The translations under genes and the position numbers were made by a program. Shown here in pieces: positions 1 to 6,706 of a DNA stretch of 8,686 bases. Numbering within the stretch: the stretch's first letter is position 1; each line of letters begins with the position of its first letter. Below the pieces are notes generated by a model. The model was not told the DNA's origin and searched no databases. It was given only the letters and a program-made list of their open reading frames with translations. Origin of the DNA: Piscirickettsiaceae bacterium (GTDB taxonomy: Bacteria; Pseudomonadota; Gammaproteobacteria; Nitrosococcales; Methylophagaceae); contig JABGUA010000012.1 in NCBI GenBank assembly GCA_018646825.1, positions 1 to 8,686 on the forward strand, read 5' to 3'.

Positions 1-326
1 TTTGAAAATGTTTTAAAAATGTCACTAGCTGGTTTGCCAAAAGTTTTTTGTATGGTTTGGTCGACTACCTTACTTGAAAAAGGCTGAACATTATCTTGTA
101 GTCTTGATAATGGAGTTATATAGCTTGGCTCGATTAAATCTTTACGAGTTGAGAGTGCTTGACCTAATTTAATACTTTGGCCTTCTTCGACTAGCATGGT
201 CGGTTTCATACCATTGTATTCATTGCCAAGGATAGCAACAGAGGTGACGTGTCTAGCCGCTTCAATAGTTTGAATAGGCTCACCAGATAGGGGTAAGTCG
301 AGGCCTTTCTGAATTGAAAAATGCAT
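1..326 (-). CDS. nqrA: NqrA-like protein (Na+-translocating NADH:quinone reductase subunit A), N-terminal part only, divergent
   Basis: The ORF starts at the ATG at 324-326 and stays open through the window edge (108 codons visible). Residues 1-62 match the NqrA N-terminus: IQKGLDLPLSGEP, then VAILGNEYNGMKPTMLVEEG, then KLGQAL. NqrA is the peripheral cytoplasmic-side subunit of the six-subunit Nqr sodium pump. After residue ~62 similarity fades. The family has a glycine-rich stretch here (roughly TxPxSGKVxxINRGAKR), but the visible reading (ITPLSRLQDNVQPFSSKVVD) keeps only scattered matches, and no SG or RGAKR is present. The frame remains open and lengths are roughly collinear, since DIFKTFS can be aligned with the family's TFxxF segment. 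GC falls from about 47% (181-300) to about 33% (1-180). It may be a fast-evolving nqrA, a decaying copy, or an in-frame fusion of an NqrA N-terminus to other sequence. The identity of the first 60 residues is secure; whether the protein works is not. Confidence 0.68.
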   Translation of the reverse strand, partial: MHFSIQKGLDLPLSGEPIQTIEAARHVTSVAILGNEYNGMKPTMLVEEGQSIKLGQALSTRKDLIEPSYITPLSRLQDNVQPFSSKVVDQTIQKTFGKPASDIFKTFS

Positions 327-340
327 AGCTGTGTTGTGCA

Positions 341-363
341 AAGGCTGCGTATGCTGCGGCCTT
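341..363 (-). repeat. Small imperfect inverted repeat in the nqrA leader
   Basis: AAGGC at 341-345 pairs with GCCTT at 359-363. After one mismatch, GC at 347-348 pairs with GC at 356-357, leaving a short loop. In the minus-strand transcript this hairpin would sit between the strong AGGAGG at 375-380 and the ATG at 324-326. It could modulate initiation, or it could be chance. Basis: seen in sequence; the role is inference. Confidence 0.3.
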
Positions 364-374
364 GGTACTCAAGT

Positions 375-380
375 CCTCCT
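375..380 (-). promoter_or_regulatory. Strong Shine-Dalgarno sequence with no start codon at normal distance
   Basis: The minus strand reads AGGAGG here, a near-perfect anti-16S match. The nqrA ATG lies 48 nt downstream, far beyond the usual 5-9 nt. In the nqrA frame the codon at the expected distance is GTA (366-368), which is not a start, and a TGA at 369-371 closes the frame upstream. A TTG at 370-372 is only 2 nt away and would open a 30-codon reading frame that overlaps the nqrA start out of frame. The in-frame TTG at 339-341 is also far away. The purpose of this site is therefore unclear. Confidence 0.5.
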
Positions 381-395
381 GTCTATGTTGAACTC

Positions 396-423
396 AGTAT
401 AGGTGCTGTTTTCAATATGGGAA
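396..423 (-). promoter_or_regulatory. Possible sigma-70 type promoter for the nqrA-like gene
   Basis: On the minus strand, TTCCCA (418-423, four of six matches to TTGACA) is followed after 16 nt by TATACT (396-401, five of six matches to TATAAT). This predicts a start of transcription near 389, just upstream of the AGGAGG at 375-380. A promoter is expected here because the gap after the MFS gene is 128 bp and nqr operons usually have their own promoter. The call rests on hexamer matching only. Confidence 0.35.
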
Positions 424-454
424 GAGGGGATTTGGTGATTTGTGATTGAGGTGG

Positions 455-1597
455 CTATTTTAGCCAGCGTAAGGCGATCAGAGTAGCGAAAAAAGTTGTT
501 ATTGCTGCCATCAAAAAGGTCATTGTGGGGCCGGGTGATACCCAAAAATAGCCGCTGAGTAGACTACCTAAAACACCGCCTGCACCAAAGCCAATACTGC
601 TATAGAGCGCTTGGCCACGTGCTTGATTTTTTCCTGTGAAGTGTTGGTGTACCCACGTTATAGCTACAGCATGAAATGAGCCAAAGCTAGCGGCATGGAG
701 GATTTGAGCAAATAATAACAAGGCTAAAGAGTCAGGGAAAAACCCGATCAGTAACCAGCGTAGCGTCGATAAAATCAAGCTGATAATTAAAACGACGCGG
801 ATACCGTAACGTGGCAGCCAGCGGTGCATTAATAAAAACACAATGATTTCAGCAATGACACCTAAAGCCCAGAGTTGGCCTATTAATGTTCTGCCATAAC
901 CATGTTGTTCTAAATAAATGGTGTAAAAAGTGTAATAAGGACCATGGCTCAATAAAGTTAAAAAGCAAATTGCAAAGAAGGCTAAGACTGACGGTTGCTT
1001 TAATAGGTGTGTTAAGGGCTGGTGATCACTTTTTAAATGTTGGGCTGCTGATTCAGGTACGGTCAGGCTCATTAACCAAATGCCCGTCATGGTGATAATA
1101 AGGGCAATGGGCATGGCTTCGATGCTGATCGTTTCAAAAAGGATGCCGAGTACTGATACAGATAAAATAAATCCGATAGAACCCCAGAGTCGGATTTTAC
1201 TGTAGTGATGGCTTTTATTGCCTAAATGTTGCAAGGTGTTGGCTTCGAATTGGGGTAATGTGGCATTCCAAAATAAGCTGAAAATCAGCATGACAATGGC
1301 GATCCAAAGATAGCTATTATTGAGTAGGATTGCTGAAAATACGAGGGTGCCTATAAATGATGCGGCGCGGACAATTCGCATCCGTTGACCGTGGTGATCG
1401 GCGATCCACCCCCAAATATTCGGGGCAACAATGCGAGCACCTAGGAATATCGCGGTGAGCTCACCAATTTCTTGTGCAGAAAAACCTTGCCATTGTAGAT
1501 AGAGTCCCCAGTAAGGAACGAAGACCCCAAGTGATGCAAAATAGAAAAAGTAGAAGCCCGATAAACGCCAGTATGGCGTCGTCGTGAATGGGCTCAT
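455..1597 (-). CDS. MFS transporter, HcaT/LacY-like (MFS_1_like) group
   Basis: This is a 380-residue inner-membrane protein with about 12 hydrophobic segments, at roughly residues 13-35, 45-64, 74-93, 96-115, 136-156, 162-180, 204-228, 237-258, 267-286, 289-308, 328-350 and 356-377. The segment GWIADHHGQRMRIVR between helices 2 and 3 fits the MFS loop motif. IRLWGSIGFI (135-144) and the stretch near 328-352 (QALYSSIGFGAGG) resemble E. coli HcaT, the putative 3-phenylpropionate permease. The substrate cannot be read from sequence and need not be an aromatic acid. The ATG overlaps the aroC stop as ATGA, so translation is probably coupled to aroC. A similar aroC-MFS pair is known in Pseudomonas, which argues for a conserved link, perhaps export or uptake of a related metabolite. 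No poly-U terminator follows the stop. Family call is firm, substrate unknown. Confidence 0.85.
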   Translation of the reverse strand: MSPFTTTPYWRLSGFYFFYFASLGVFVPYWGLYLQWQGFSAQEIGELTAIFLGARIVAPNIWGWIADHHGQRMRIVRAASFIGTLVFSAILLNNSYLWIAIVMLIFSLFWNATLPQFEANTLQHLGNKSHHYSKIRLWGSIGFILSVSVLGILFETISIEAMPIALIITMTGIWLMSLTVPESAAQHLKSDHQPLTHLLKQPSVLAFFAICFLTLLSHGPYYTFYTIYLEQHGYGRTLIGQLWALGVIAEIIVFLLMHRWLPRYGIRVVLIISLILSTLRWLLIGFFPDSLALLLFAQILHAASFGSFHAVAITWVHQHFTGKNQARGQALYSSIGFGAGGVLGSLLSGYFWVSPGPTMTFLMAAITTFFATLIALRWLK

Positions 1598-2691
1598 GTA
1601 CTAGCGGGAATGATTGGTGTCTCTGTTGTGACATCCATATTTTGAGCACGATGGCGAAGCATATGATCCATTAAAACAAGTGCGAGCATGGCTTCCGCAA
1701 TCGGTGTGGCTCTGATGCCAACACAAGGATCGTGACGGCCATGGGTGACCACTTCGATTGCTTTACCTTGGGTATCGACACTTTTACCTGGAAGGCGGAG
1801 ACTAGATGTCGCTTTGAGTGCCATGCTAACAAGTACGTCTTGACCGCTAGAAATACCACCTAAGACACCACCGGCATTGTTACTTAAGAAACCTTCAGGT
1901 GTGATTTCATCACGATGTTCTGTGCCTTTTTGGGTGACGGAATCAAACCCAGCTCCCAACTCGACGCCTTTAACTGCATTGATGCTGAGCATGGCATGGG
2001 CGATGTCAGCATCGAGGCGGTCAAAGACAGGTTCGCCTAAGCCCGGTGGGACATTACGTGCGATGACATTAATGCGTGCTCCAATTGAGTTACCTTCTTT
2101 ACGTAGCGCATCCATATAGGCTTCGAGTTCTGCTTCTTTATCTGGATCGGGGTTGAAGAAGGCACTTTGGTCCATATGGGCCCAGTCAAACTTCTCTGTT
2201 TTTATCGGTCCGAGTTGGGCTAAATAACCTTGTATTTCGATGCCATAGCGATCATGTAAATACTTTTTAGCAATACCACCTGCAGCCACACGCATTGCTG
2301 TTTCGCGTGCTGAAGAACGACCACCACCACGGTAATCACGGACACCATATTTTTGATGGTAAGTGTAGTCGGCGTGTGCAGGCCGGAATTGGTGCATGAT
2401 ATTGCCATAATCTTTTGAGCGTTGATCCGTGTTTTCAATGATCATTCCGATAGGTGTACCGGTCGTTTTTCCTTCGAATACGCCAGAGAGGATTTTGACT
2501 TGGTCTAATTCGCGACGTTGTGTTTCATGGCGTGTTTTGCCTGGACGACGTTTGTCTAAATCACCTTGTAAATCTGCTTCTGTCAATTCCCGTCCAGGAG
2601 GGCAGCCATCGACGATGCAACCAATAGAAGGACCGTGGCTTTCACCAAAACTGGTGACGGTAAATATTTTTCCGAAACTATTGCCTGACAT
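1594..2691 (-). CDS. aroC: Chorismate synthase
   Basis: This 365-residue enzyme is of usual family length. It converts 5-enolpyruvylshikimate-3-phosphate to chorismate in the cytoplasm, the last step of the shikimate pathway, using reduced FMN. All three family signatures are present: GESHGPSIGCIVDGCPPG (16-33), the block near 116-145 with DYRGGGRSSARET, and RHDPCVGIRATPIAEAM (319-335). Conserved histidines are His19 (GESHG) and His106 (FRPAHADYTY). The line DRLDADIAHAMLSINAVKG (224-242) reads almost as in E. coli. The start is supported by GGAAG about 6 nt upstream of the ATG and by the conserved MSGNSFGKIF beginning. It follows mgtE after a 106-bp gap containing a palindrome, so it probably begins its own transcription unit, shared with the MFS gene through an ATGA overlap. 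Confidence 0.98.
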   Translation of the reverse strand: MSGNSFGKIFTVTSFGESHGPSIGCIVDGCPPGRELTEADLQGDLDKRRPGKTRHETQRRELDQVKILSGVFEGKTTGTPIGMIIENTDQRSKDYGNIMHQFRPAHADYTYHQKYGVRDYRGGGRSSARETAMRVAAGGIAKKYLHDRYGIEIQGYLAQLGPIKTEKFDWAHMDQSAFFNPDPDKEAELEAYMDALRKEGNSIGARINVIARNVPPGLGEPVFDRLDADIAHAMLSINAVKGVELGAGFDSVTQKGTEHRDEITPEGFLSNNAGGVLGGISSGQDVLVSMALKATSSLRLPGKSVDTQGKAIEVVTHGRHDPCVGIRATPIAEAMLALVLMDHMLRHRAQNMDVTTETPIIPAST

Positions 2692-2744
2692 AATCTGCTT
2701 CCAAGTCGATATCGTTACTGCTAAAAAGAGTTATTGATTGGGTT

Positions 2745-2768
2745 AATCGCTTTATATAATAAGCGATT
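2745..2768. repeat. Perfect 8-bp inverted repeat in the mgtE-aroC gap
   Basis: AATCGCTT (2745-2752) and AAGCGATT (2761-2768) form a perfect stem with an 8-nt AT-only loop, about 30 nt past the mgtE stop. Read on the plus strand it is followed by TGGGCTTTTTCTT, so the U-tract lies on the wrong side for a classical mgtE terminator. Read on the minus strand it is followed by AACCCAATC. It may be a weak mRNA 3'-end hairpin, a terminator for antisense transcription, or an operator next to the aroC promoter (its loop reads TTATTATATAA on the minus strand, like a -10 region, but no good -35 is visible). Confidence 0.4.
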
Positions 2769-2797
2769 TGGGCTTTTTCTTGAAATATTGACCAGTT

Positions 2798-4156
2798 TTA
2801 AACGATAAATAGGGTAGCGAAACCCAAGAATGCGACGAAACCGACAACATCAGTGACGGTGGTGAGCAATACACCGGCAGAAAGTGCGGGATCAGAACCA
2901 AACTTTTTCAGCATGATTGGAATGCTGACGCCTGCGAATGCTGCTGCGATTAAATTAATAACGATAGCGGCACCAATGAGCAAGCCGAGGGTGACACTTT
3001 GGAACCAAAGAAAAGTGACAAAGGCGATGGCGGTTGCCCAAATAAGGCCATTACTGGCGCCAACTAAGATTTCTTTGCGTAGTAGCCAGCGCTGATTGCT
3101 ATCGTTTAATTGGCCTAATGCCATAGAGCGAATAACTAGGGTTAGGGTTTGGCTACCGGCGACGCCACCCATACTGGCTACAATGGGCATTAAGATTGCG
3201 AGTGCGACTTGTTTTTCAATCGTAGTATCAAATAAGCCAATAACCCAAGCCGCCAAGAATGCGGTTAGTAGGTTGACACCTAGCCATAAAGAACGGCGAT
3301 GTATGCTTTTTTTAACGGGTGCGAAGGTATCTTCGTCCTCACTTAGTCCAGCAAGGCTTAACATGGAATGTTCGGCTTCATCCCGGATGACGTCAACGAC
3401 ATCATCGATGGTGATACGGCCAAGGAGCCGGTTGTCTGGGTCGACTACTGGGGCTGAAATGAGATTATGCTTTTCGAACCGGTGAGCGACATCGCTTTCG
3501 GGTGTACTTGCATCGATGGCTTCGATTTGGTTTGACATGGCCTTACTCACTGTTAATGAGCGGCTGCGGCTGACAAGTTTAGAGAGTTCAAGTGTGCCAA
3601 GATAATGGTCATCATGGTCGACGACGTATAGGCTATCGGTATTGGTTGGTATGTCACCGAGTATTCTAAGATAACGCAGAACGACTTCAAGTGTGATGTC
3701 CGATCGAACGGTGATGACGTCGGTGTTCATTAAACCACCCGCAGTATCTTCTTCATAAGCCAGCAAGGTTTCTACGCGCCGACGGTGTTGTGTGTCCATG
3801 GCACGAAGGACTTCACGCATGACGTGATTAGGTAGGACTTGTAGAATATCAGCGACATCATCGACATCGAGATCTTCCGTTGCGCTGATCAGGTCTGCGG
3901 TGTCCATATACTGGATTAGATCAGTTCGGACATCTTCACCAACATAAGACAGTACATCCCCACGAAGATCAGGGTTGATAATTGGCCAGCAAACTTTCCG
4001 TTCTAGTGGGGGTAATGATTCGAGTAAATGCGCTGTTTCTGCGGGATGTAAGCTAGCGAGTAAGCGGCGCATGCGAACGAATCGACCACTTTTTAGTGCC
4101 TCGGAGAGGGCGTGGATAGGTAACGTGGTTGCTTGTTCTTGATTGAGTTCAGGCAT
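2798..4156 (-). CDS. mgtE: MgtE-family magnesium transporter
   Basis: This 452-residue inner-membrane Mg2+ channel/transporter has the standard order: a helical N domain (~15-140, superhelix of short repeats such as LHPAETAHLLESLPP), a pair of CBS domains (~142-260), a connecting helix (~261-290) and five transmembrane helices (~290-311, 317-345, 362-388, 390-415, 425-451). Family motifs include DTAGGLMNT (137-145) at the CBS entry, PIVASMGGVAGSQTLTLVIR (324-343) and the last helix SAGVLLTTVTD, whose Asp436 fits the pore Mg2+-binding Asp. Val331 stands in GGxAGxQ, where many homologues have Asn; I believe this variant is common in gammaproteobacteria. In MgtE the cytosolic domains close the pore when Mg2+ is plentiful, so regulation is probably at protein level; the 88-bp leader is too short for a known Mg2+ riboswitch. 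The gene follows ptsI, a linkage also known in xanthomonads. The start codon has only a weak ribosome binding site. Confidence 0.95.
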   Translation of the reverse strand: MPELNQEQATTLPIHALSEALKSGRFVRMRRLLASLHPAETAHLLESLPPLERKVCWPIINPDLRGDVLSYVGEDVRTDLIQYMDTADLISATEDLDVDDVADILQVLPNHVMREVLRAMDTQHRRRVETLLAYEEDTAGGLMNTDVITVRSDITLEVVLRYLRILGDIPTNTDSLYVVDHDDHYLGTLELSKLVSRSRSLTVSKAMSNQIEAIDASTPESDVAHRFEKHNLISAPVVDPDNRLLGRITIDDVVDVIRDEAEHSMLSLAGLSEDEDTFAPVKKSIHRRSLWLGVNLLTAFLAAWVIGLFDTTIEKQVALAILMPIVASMGGVAGSQTLTLVIRSMALGQLNDSNQRWLLRKEILVGASNGLIWATAIAFVTFLWFQSVTLGLLIGAAIVINLIAAAFAGVSIPIMLKKFGSDPALSAGVLLTTVTDVVGFVAFLGFATLFIV

Positions 4157-4203
4157 AATCCAAATCTCGAGAGGGGATGGCCGAGAGGCGTTATTTGCTG
4201 ACT

Positions 4204-4230
4204 ATTCTAGACGGTTGATGTGGCAGTGAA
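4204..4230 (-). promoter_or_regulatory. Weak promoter candidate upstream of mgtE
   Basis: On the minus strand TTCACT (4225-4230, four of six matches) and TAGAAT (4204-4209, five of six) are separated by 15 nt, shorter than ideal. The ptsI-mgtE gap is 88 bp, the largest in the rpoN-mgtE run, which leaves room for a promoter of its own. Closer to mgtE, CGAGAGG occurs twice as a direct repeat (4168-4174 and 4182-4188), with unknown meaning. No terminator with a U-tract is visible after ptsI, so read-through from the PTS genes is likely too. Confidence 0.2.
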
Positions 4231-4244
4231 TAGGTTTAATCTTT

Positions 4245-5984
4245 TTAATTGTAGCTATTGATGGTTTCTAACACATACTCGGCATCAAAAGGGTTATCCA
4301 TATTGAGAATTTCGAGTGTATTTCGAGGCAATTGTGTCAGGTCGGTTTCGTTAATGATCTGCTTGATTTCTAGAATGGCATTAGGATGCATACTAAAGTG
4401 ATTTAGGCCCATCGCAAGTAATAAACGAGTGAGTCTGGGGTCACCGGCCATTTCGCCACACATAGAGACATCGATATTGTGTTTTTTCCCTGCGAGCAAG
4501 GTCATGTGTATGAGCCGAAGTATTGCTGGATGTAAGGGGTCATAAAGGTAGTTAACTTGATCATCTACCCTATCAACTGCGAGCGTATATTGAATTAAAT
4601 CATTAGTCCCTATTGATAAGAAATCGACTTGTTTGGCAAACATTTCAGCACAGACAGCACTGGCCGGAATTTCTATCATAACGCCAACTTCAAGATGTTG
4701 ATCGTAGTTGATGCCTTCTCGGTCGAGTTCTTGTTTGCAACTTTCAAGTTGGTTCTTTGCCTGTGTTAATTCTTGTAAATTCGAAACCATTGGAAACATG
4801 ATTTTGACTTTACCGAAAGCCGAGGCTCTAAGGATAGCACGGAGCTGGATTCGGAACATTGCTGGCTGCCCAAGGCAAAGTCGAATGGCCCGGAGTCCTA
4901 AAGCGGGGTTATTGACAGTTGGGCCATGATGGCGGCCACCATCGACAGTTTTATCTGCACCAAGGTCAAATGTTCTTATTGTCACGGGGTCGTCTATGCT
5001 TTCAACGACATCACGATAAGCTGCGAGTTGTTCTTCTTCTTCCGGTGGGGCCGCGCGGTTCATGTAGAGGAACTCGGTGCGGTATAAGCCGATTCCCTCA
5101 GCGCCGGCATTGCTGATTAGGCTAATGTCTTCAGGTAATTCTGCATTGGCTAATAACTTTATTTCCCTGCCATCTTTGGTTTTCGTTGCTTGTGTTTTGT
5201 AACGGTGGAGAGAGGCAATATGTGCTCTGAAAGCGACTAGTTTTTGTTGATACTCTGTTGTAATAGTGTCGTCAGCACTGGCGATCAAAATGCCTAATTC
5301 GCCATCTAATATCAGCGGTTCGTTATCTTGGATATAGCGGCGGACGGACTCGATGCCAACAATGGCAGGAATACCTAAACTGCGGGCTAAAATAGTGGTG
5401 TGAGATGTCGCTCCACCATGTTCGGTGACAAAGCCTGCGATACCTTGATGTTGCATTAAGACGGTATCGGCTGGCGTTAAGTCTTCGGCTATGATGATAT
5501 GGCCTTTTAAGCGACCATCTGGAACTTCATGGTCTGCGACTTGTTCATCGGCCAGAATACGGTGAATGCGGGTAACGACGTGATCGATATCATCTTGGCG
5601 GGTACGAAGGTATGGGTCATCCATCTCGTTAAAGACATTGATGAGGGCATCACGTTGTAATTGTAGTGCCCATTCTGCATTACAACGCCTAGAACGAATC
5701 ATGCTGATAGGAATAGTGGTTAATGAAGAGTCATTGAGCATCAATAAATGGGTGTCGATAAATGACGAGACATCGGTTGGTGCATTAGCCGGAATATGGT
5801 CACGAATAGCGAGGAGTTGCTCACGGGCTTGCTCAGTGGCATTTTTTAGCCGATCGACTTCTTGCTCGATGCTAAAAGCCGGGATAAGGTATTCTCGAAC
5901 ATCCAGCTGGTTATGGAATAAGATATGTGCGCGGCCGATTGCAATGCCGCGTGAGACGCCAAGGCCTTGTAGCTCAAGGGTCAT
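4245..5984 (-). CDS. ptsI: PTS Enzyme I (phosphoenolpyruvate-protein phosphotransferase), no GAF domain
   Basis: This cytoplasmic protein of 579 residues is close to E. coli EI in length (575). It takes phosphate from PEP and passes it to HPr. Domains: an N-terminal HPr-binding/phosphohistidine part (~1-230) with the active-site motif GGATSHTTILARS, in which His195 is phosphorylated, and a C-terminal PEP-binding TIM barrel (~255-575). The barrel carries GIGLYRTEFLY (297-307), DLGADK (340-345), VGVMIEIPA (433-441), GTNDLIQYTLAVDR (459-472) and MCGEMAGDP (508-516) with catalytic Cys509. There is no N-terminal GAF domain, so this is EI rather than the PtsP/EI-Ntr form, although here it is encoded beside ptsN and has no permease partner. 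Its ATG overlaps the HPr stop (ATGA), so expression is coupled to ptsH. All catalytic residues are present. Confidence 0.96.
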   Translation of the reverse strand: MTLELQGLGVSRGIAIGRAHILFHNQLDVREYLIPAFSIEQEVDRLKNATEQAREQLLAIRDHIPANAPTDVSSFIDTHLLMLNDSSLTTIPISMIRSRRCNAEWALQLQRDALINVFNEMDDPYLRTRQDDIDHVVTRIHRILADEQVADHEVPDGRLKGHIIIAEDLTPADTVLMQHQGIAGFVTEHGGATSHTTILARSLGIPAIVGIESVRRYIQDNEPLILDGELGILIASADDTITTEYQQKLVAFRAHIASLHRYKTQATKTKDGREIKLLANAELPEDISLISNAGAEGIGLYRTEFLYMNRAAPPEEEEQLAAYRDVVESIDDPVTIRTFDLGADKTVDGGRHHGPTVNNPALGLRAIRLCLGQPAMFRIQLRAILRASAFGKVKIMFPMVSNLQELTQAKNQLESCKQELDREGINYDQHLEVGVMIEIPASAVCAEMFAKQVDFLSIGTNDLIQYTLAVDRVDDQVNYLYDPLHPAILRLIHMTLLAGKKHNIDVSMCGEMAGDPRLTRLLLAMGLNHFSMHPNAILEIKQIINETDLTQLPRNTLEILNMDNPFDAEYVLETINSYN

Positions 5985-6250
5985 TCACCTTCCCCAAAGT
6001 AGTTTTCGATGAGTGCTGTGATGTTATCAAAGGCATCTTGTTCGTCTTCTCCATTGATGTGTATAACGATATCAGTGCCTTTTGCTGCAGCTAGCATCAT
6101 AAGGCCCATAATACTTTTTCCATTGACGATACGACCATTGCGAGCGACTTGAATATCAGATGTGAACTGTGAGGCAGTGGTGACGAATTTAGCTGCTGCA
6201 CGGGCATGTAAACCGAGTTTGTTGACGATAGTAATAGACTGTTCGATCAT
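5981..6250 (-). CDS. ptsH: HPr phosphocarrier protein
   Basis: This is a small cytoplasmic phosphocarrier between EI and the EIIA proteins. An upstream ATG at 6272-6274 would add eight residues (MPSYRVYF), but I prefer the ATG at 6248-6250. It forms an ATGA overlap with the preceding EIIA stop, gives 89 residues, the usual HPr size, and places the conserved residues at canonical numbers. His15 lies in LGLHARAAAKF, with Arg17 beside it, and Ser46 in NGKSIMGLMML. His15 is the EI phosphorylation site; Ser46 is the target of HPr kinase in organisms that have it, and hprK lies two genes upstream. The stop overlaps the ptsI start. The family call is certain; whether Ser46 is phosphorylated here is inference from the intact residue and the nearby kinase. 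Confidence 0.96.
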   Translation of the reverse strand: MIEQSITIVNKLGLHARAAAKFVTTASQFTSDIQVARNGRIVNGKSIMGLMMLAAAKGTDIVIHINGEDEQDAFDNITALIENYFGEGE

Positions 6251-6651
6251 GAAATACACCCGGTATGATGGCAACTTGCTACGCCTTCTTGGCCACCAGT
6301 GATGGCTTTTTGTTCTAGTTCATCAAGTGTTAAATGGGGGTAGTTCAGAACGCGTATCAACATGGGTAAATTAAGGCCGGAAACGATGCGAATATCGTGC
6401 CGCTCTGAAACATCGCAGGCGATATTGCTCGGTGTAGAGCCAAACATGTCAGTTAAAATCAAAGTGCCATTTCCTTGATCGATCTCTTCTAGGGTGTGTT
6501 TGAGTTTGAGTTTGATTTCATCGGTATTATCATGAATGCCAATTGATATTACCTTGGTCGGTAATGAATAGCAGGACAGCATTTGCCTTGCTGTGTTGAT
6601 GAGCTCAGTGCCAACCTGATTATGGGAAATAAGTAAGATACCTACGGTCAT
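6247..6651 (-). CDS. PTS mannose-family EIIA domain protein, stand-alone
   Basis: This 134-residue cytoplasmic protein matches the EIIA-Man fold (PF03610). The phosphorylated His is His10 in ILLISHN, at the same number as in E. coli ManX. The second family motif is TDMFGSTPSN (67-76), with Asp68 expected to support the active His, followed by SGLNLPML (91-98). It lacks the EIIB domain found in enteric ManX, and no EIIB, EIIC or EIID gene is present in the window. A regulatory rather than transport role is therefore likely, as in other Proteobacteria with an incomplete mannose-type PTS. A moderate ribosome site (AAAGAG, about 6 nt from the ATG) precedes it. It sits 55 bp after hprK and overlaps ptsH by ATGA. 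The C-terminal tail is short and unusual (ASCHHTGCIS, two cysteines). Its regulatory partner is unknown. Confidence 0.92.
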   Translation of the reverse strand: MTVGILLISHNQVGTELINTARQMLSCYSLPTKVISIGIHDNTDEIKLKLKHTLEEIDQGNGTLILTDMFGSTPSNIACDVSERHDIRIVSGLNLPMLIRVLNYPHLTLDELEQKAITGGQEGVASCHHTGCIS

Positions 6652-6706
6652 GAAAATCTCTTTCTGTTACACCACATTTATTGAAAGGGGCTTGTTATGG
6701 TCAAGG

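Noticed and set aside
80..140. A second frame of the nqrA-like region reads FNRAKLYNSIIKTTR, faintly like the NqrA segment INRGAKRVLQSVVIE, which might suggest a frameshifted pseudogene.
   Set aside because: The match is short and gapped, that frame stops at once, and it would need a deletion of about 18 codons plus a frameshift. The open main frame is roughly collinear with the family, so chance is the simpler explanation.
452..466. Perfect 6-bp hairpin (TGGCTA/TAGCCA, 3-nt loop) over the MFS stop codon as a terminator.
   Set aside because: The stem is short and is followed on the minus strand by CCTCAATC, with no U-tract.
2429..2737. Plus-strand ORF of 102 codons opposite the aroC start.
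   Set aside because: It lies antisense to a fully conserved gene, has no recognisable motif and mirrors aroC codon structure; the same holds for 3096-3485, 5638-6012 and the other plus-strand ORFs.
4157..4244. M-box or other Mg2+ riboswitch before mgtE.
   Set aside because: The 88-nt gap is too short for an M-box and no matching stem pattern was seen.
4245..5984. PtsP (EI-Ntr) in place of EI, given the ptsN neighbourhood.
   Set aside because: PtsP has an N-terminal GAF domain and is longer (~750 residues). This protein starts directly with the EI N-domain and is 579 residues long.
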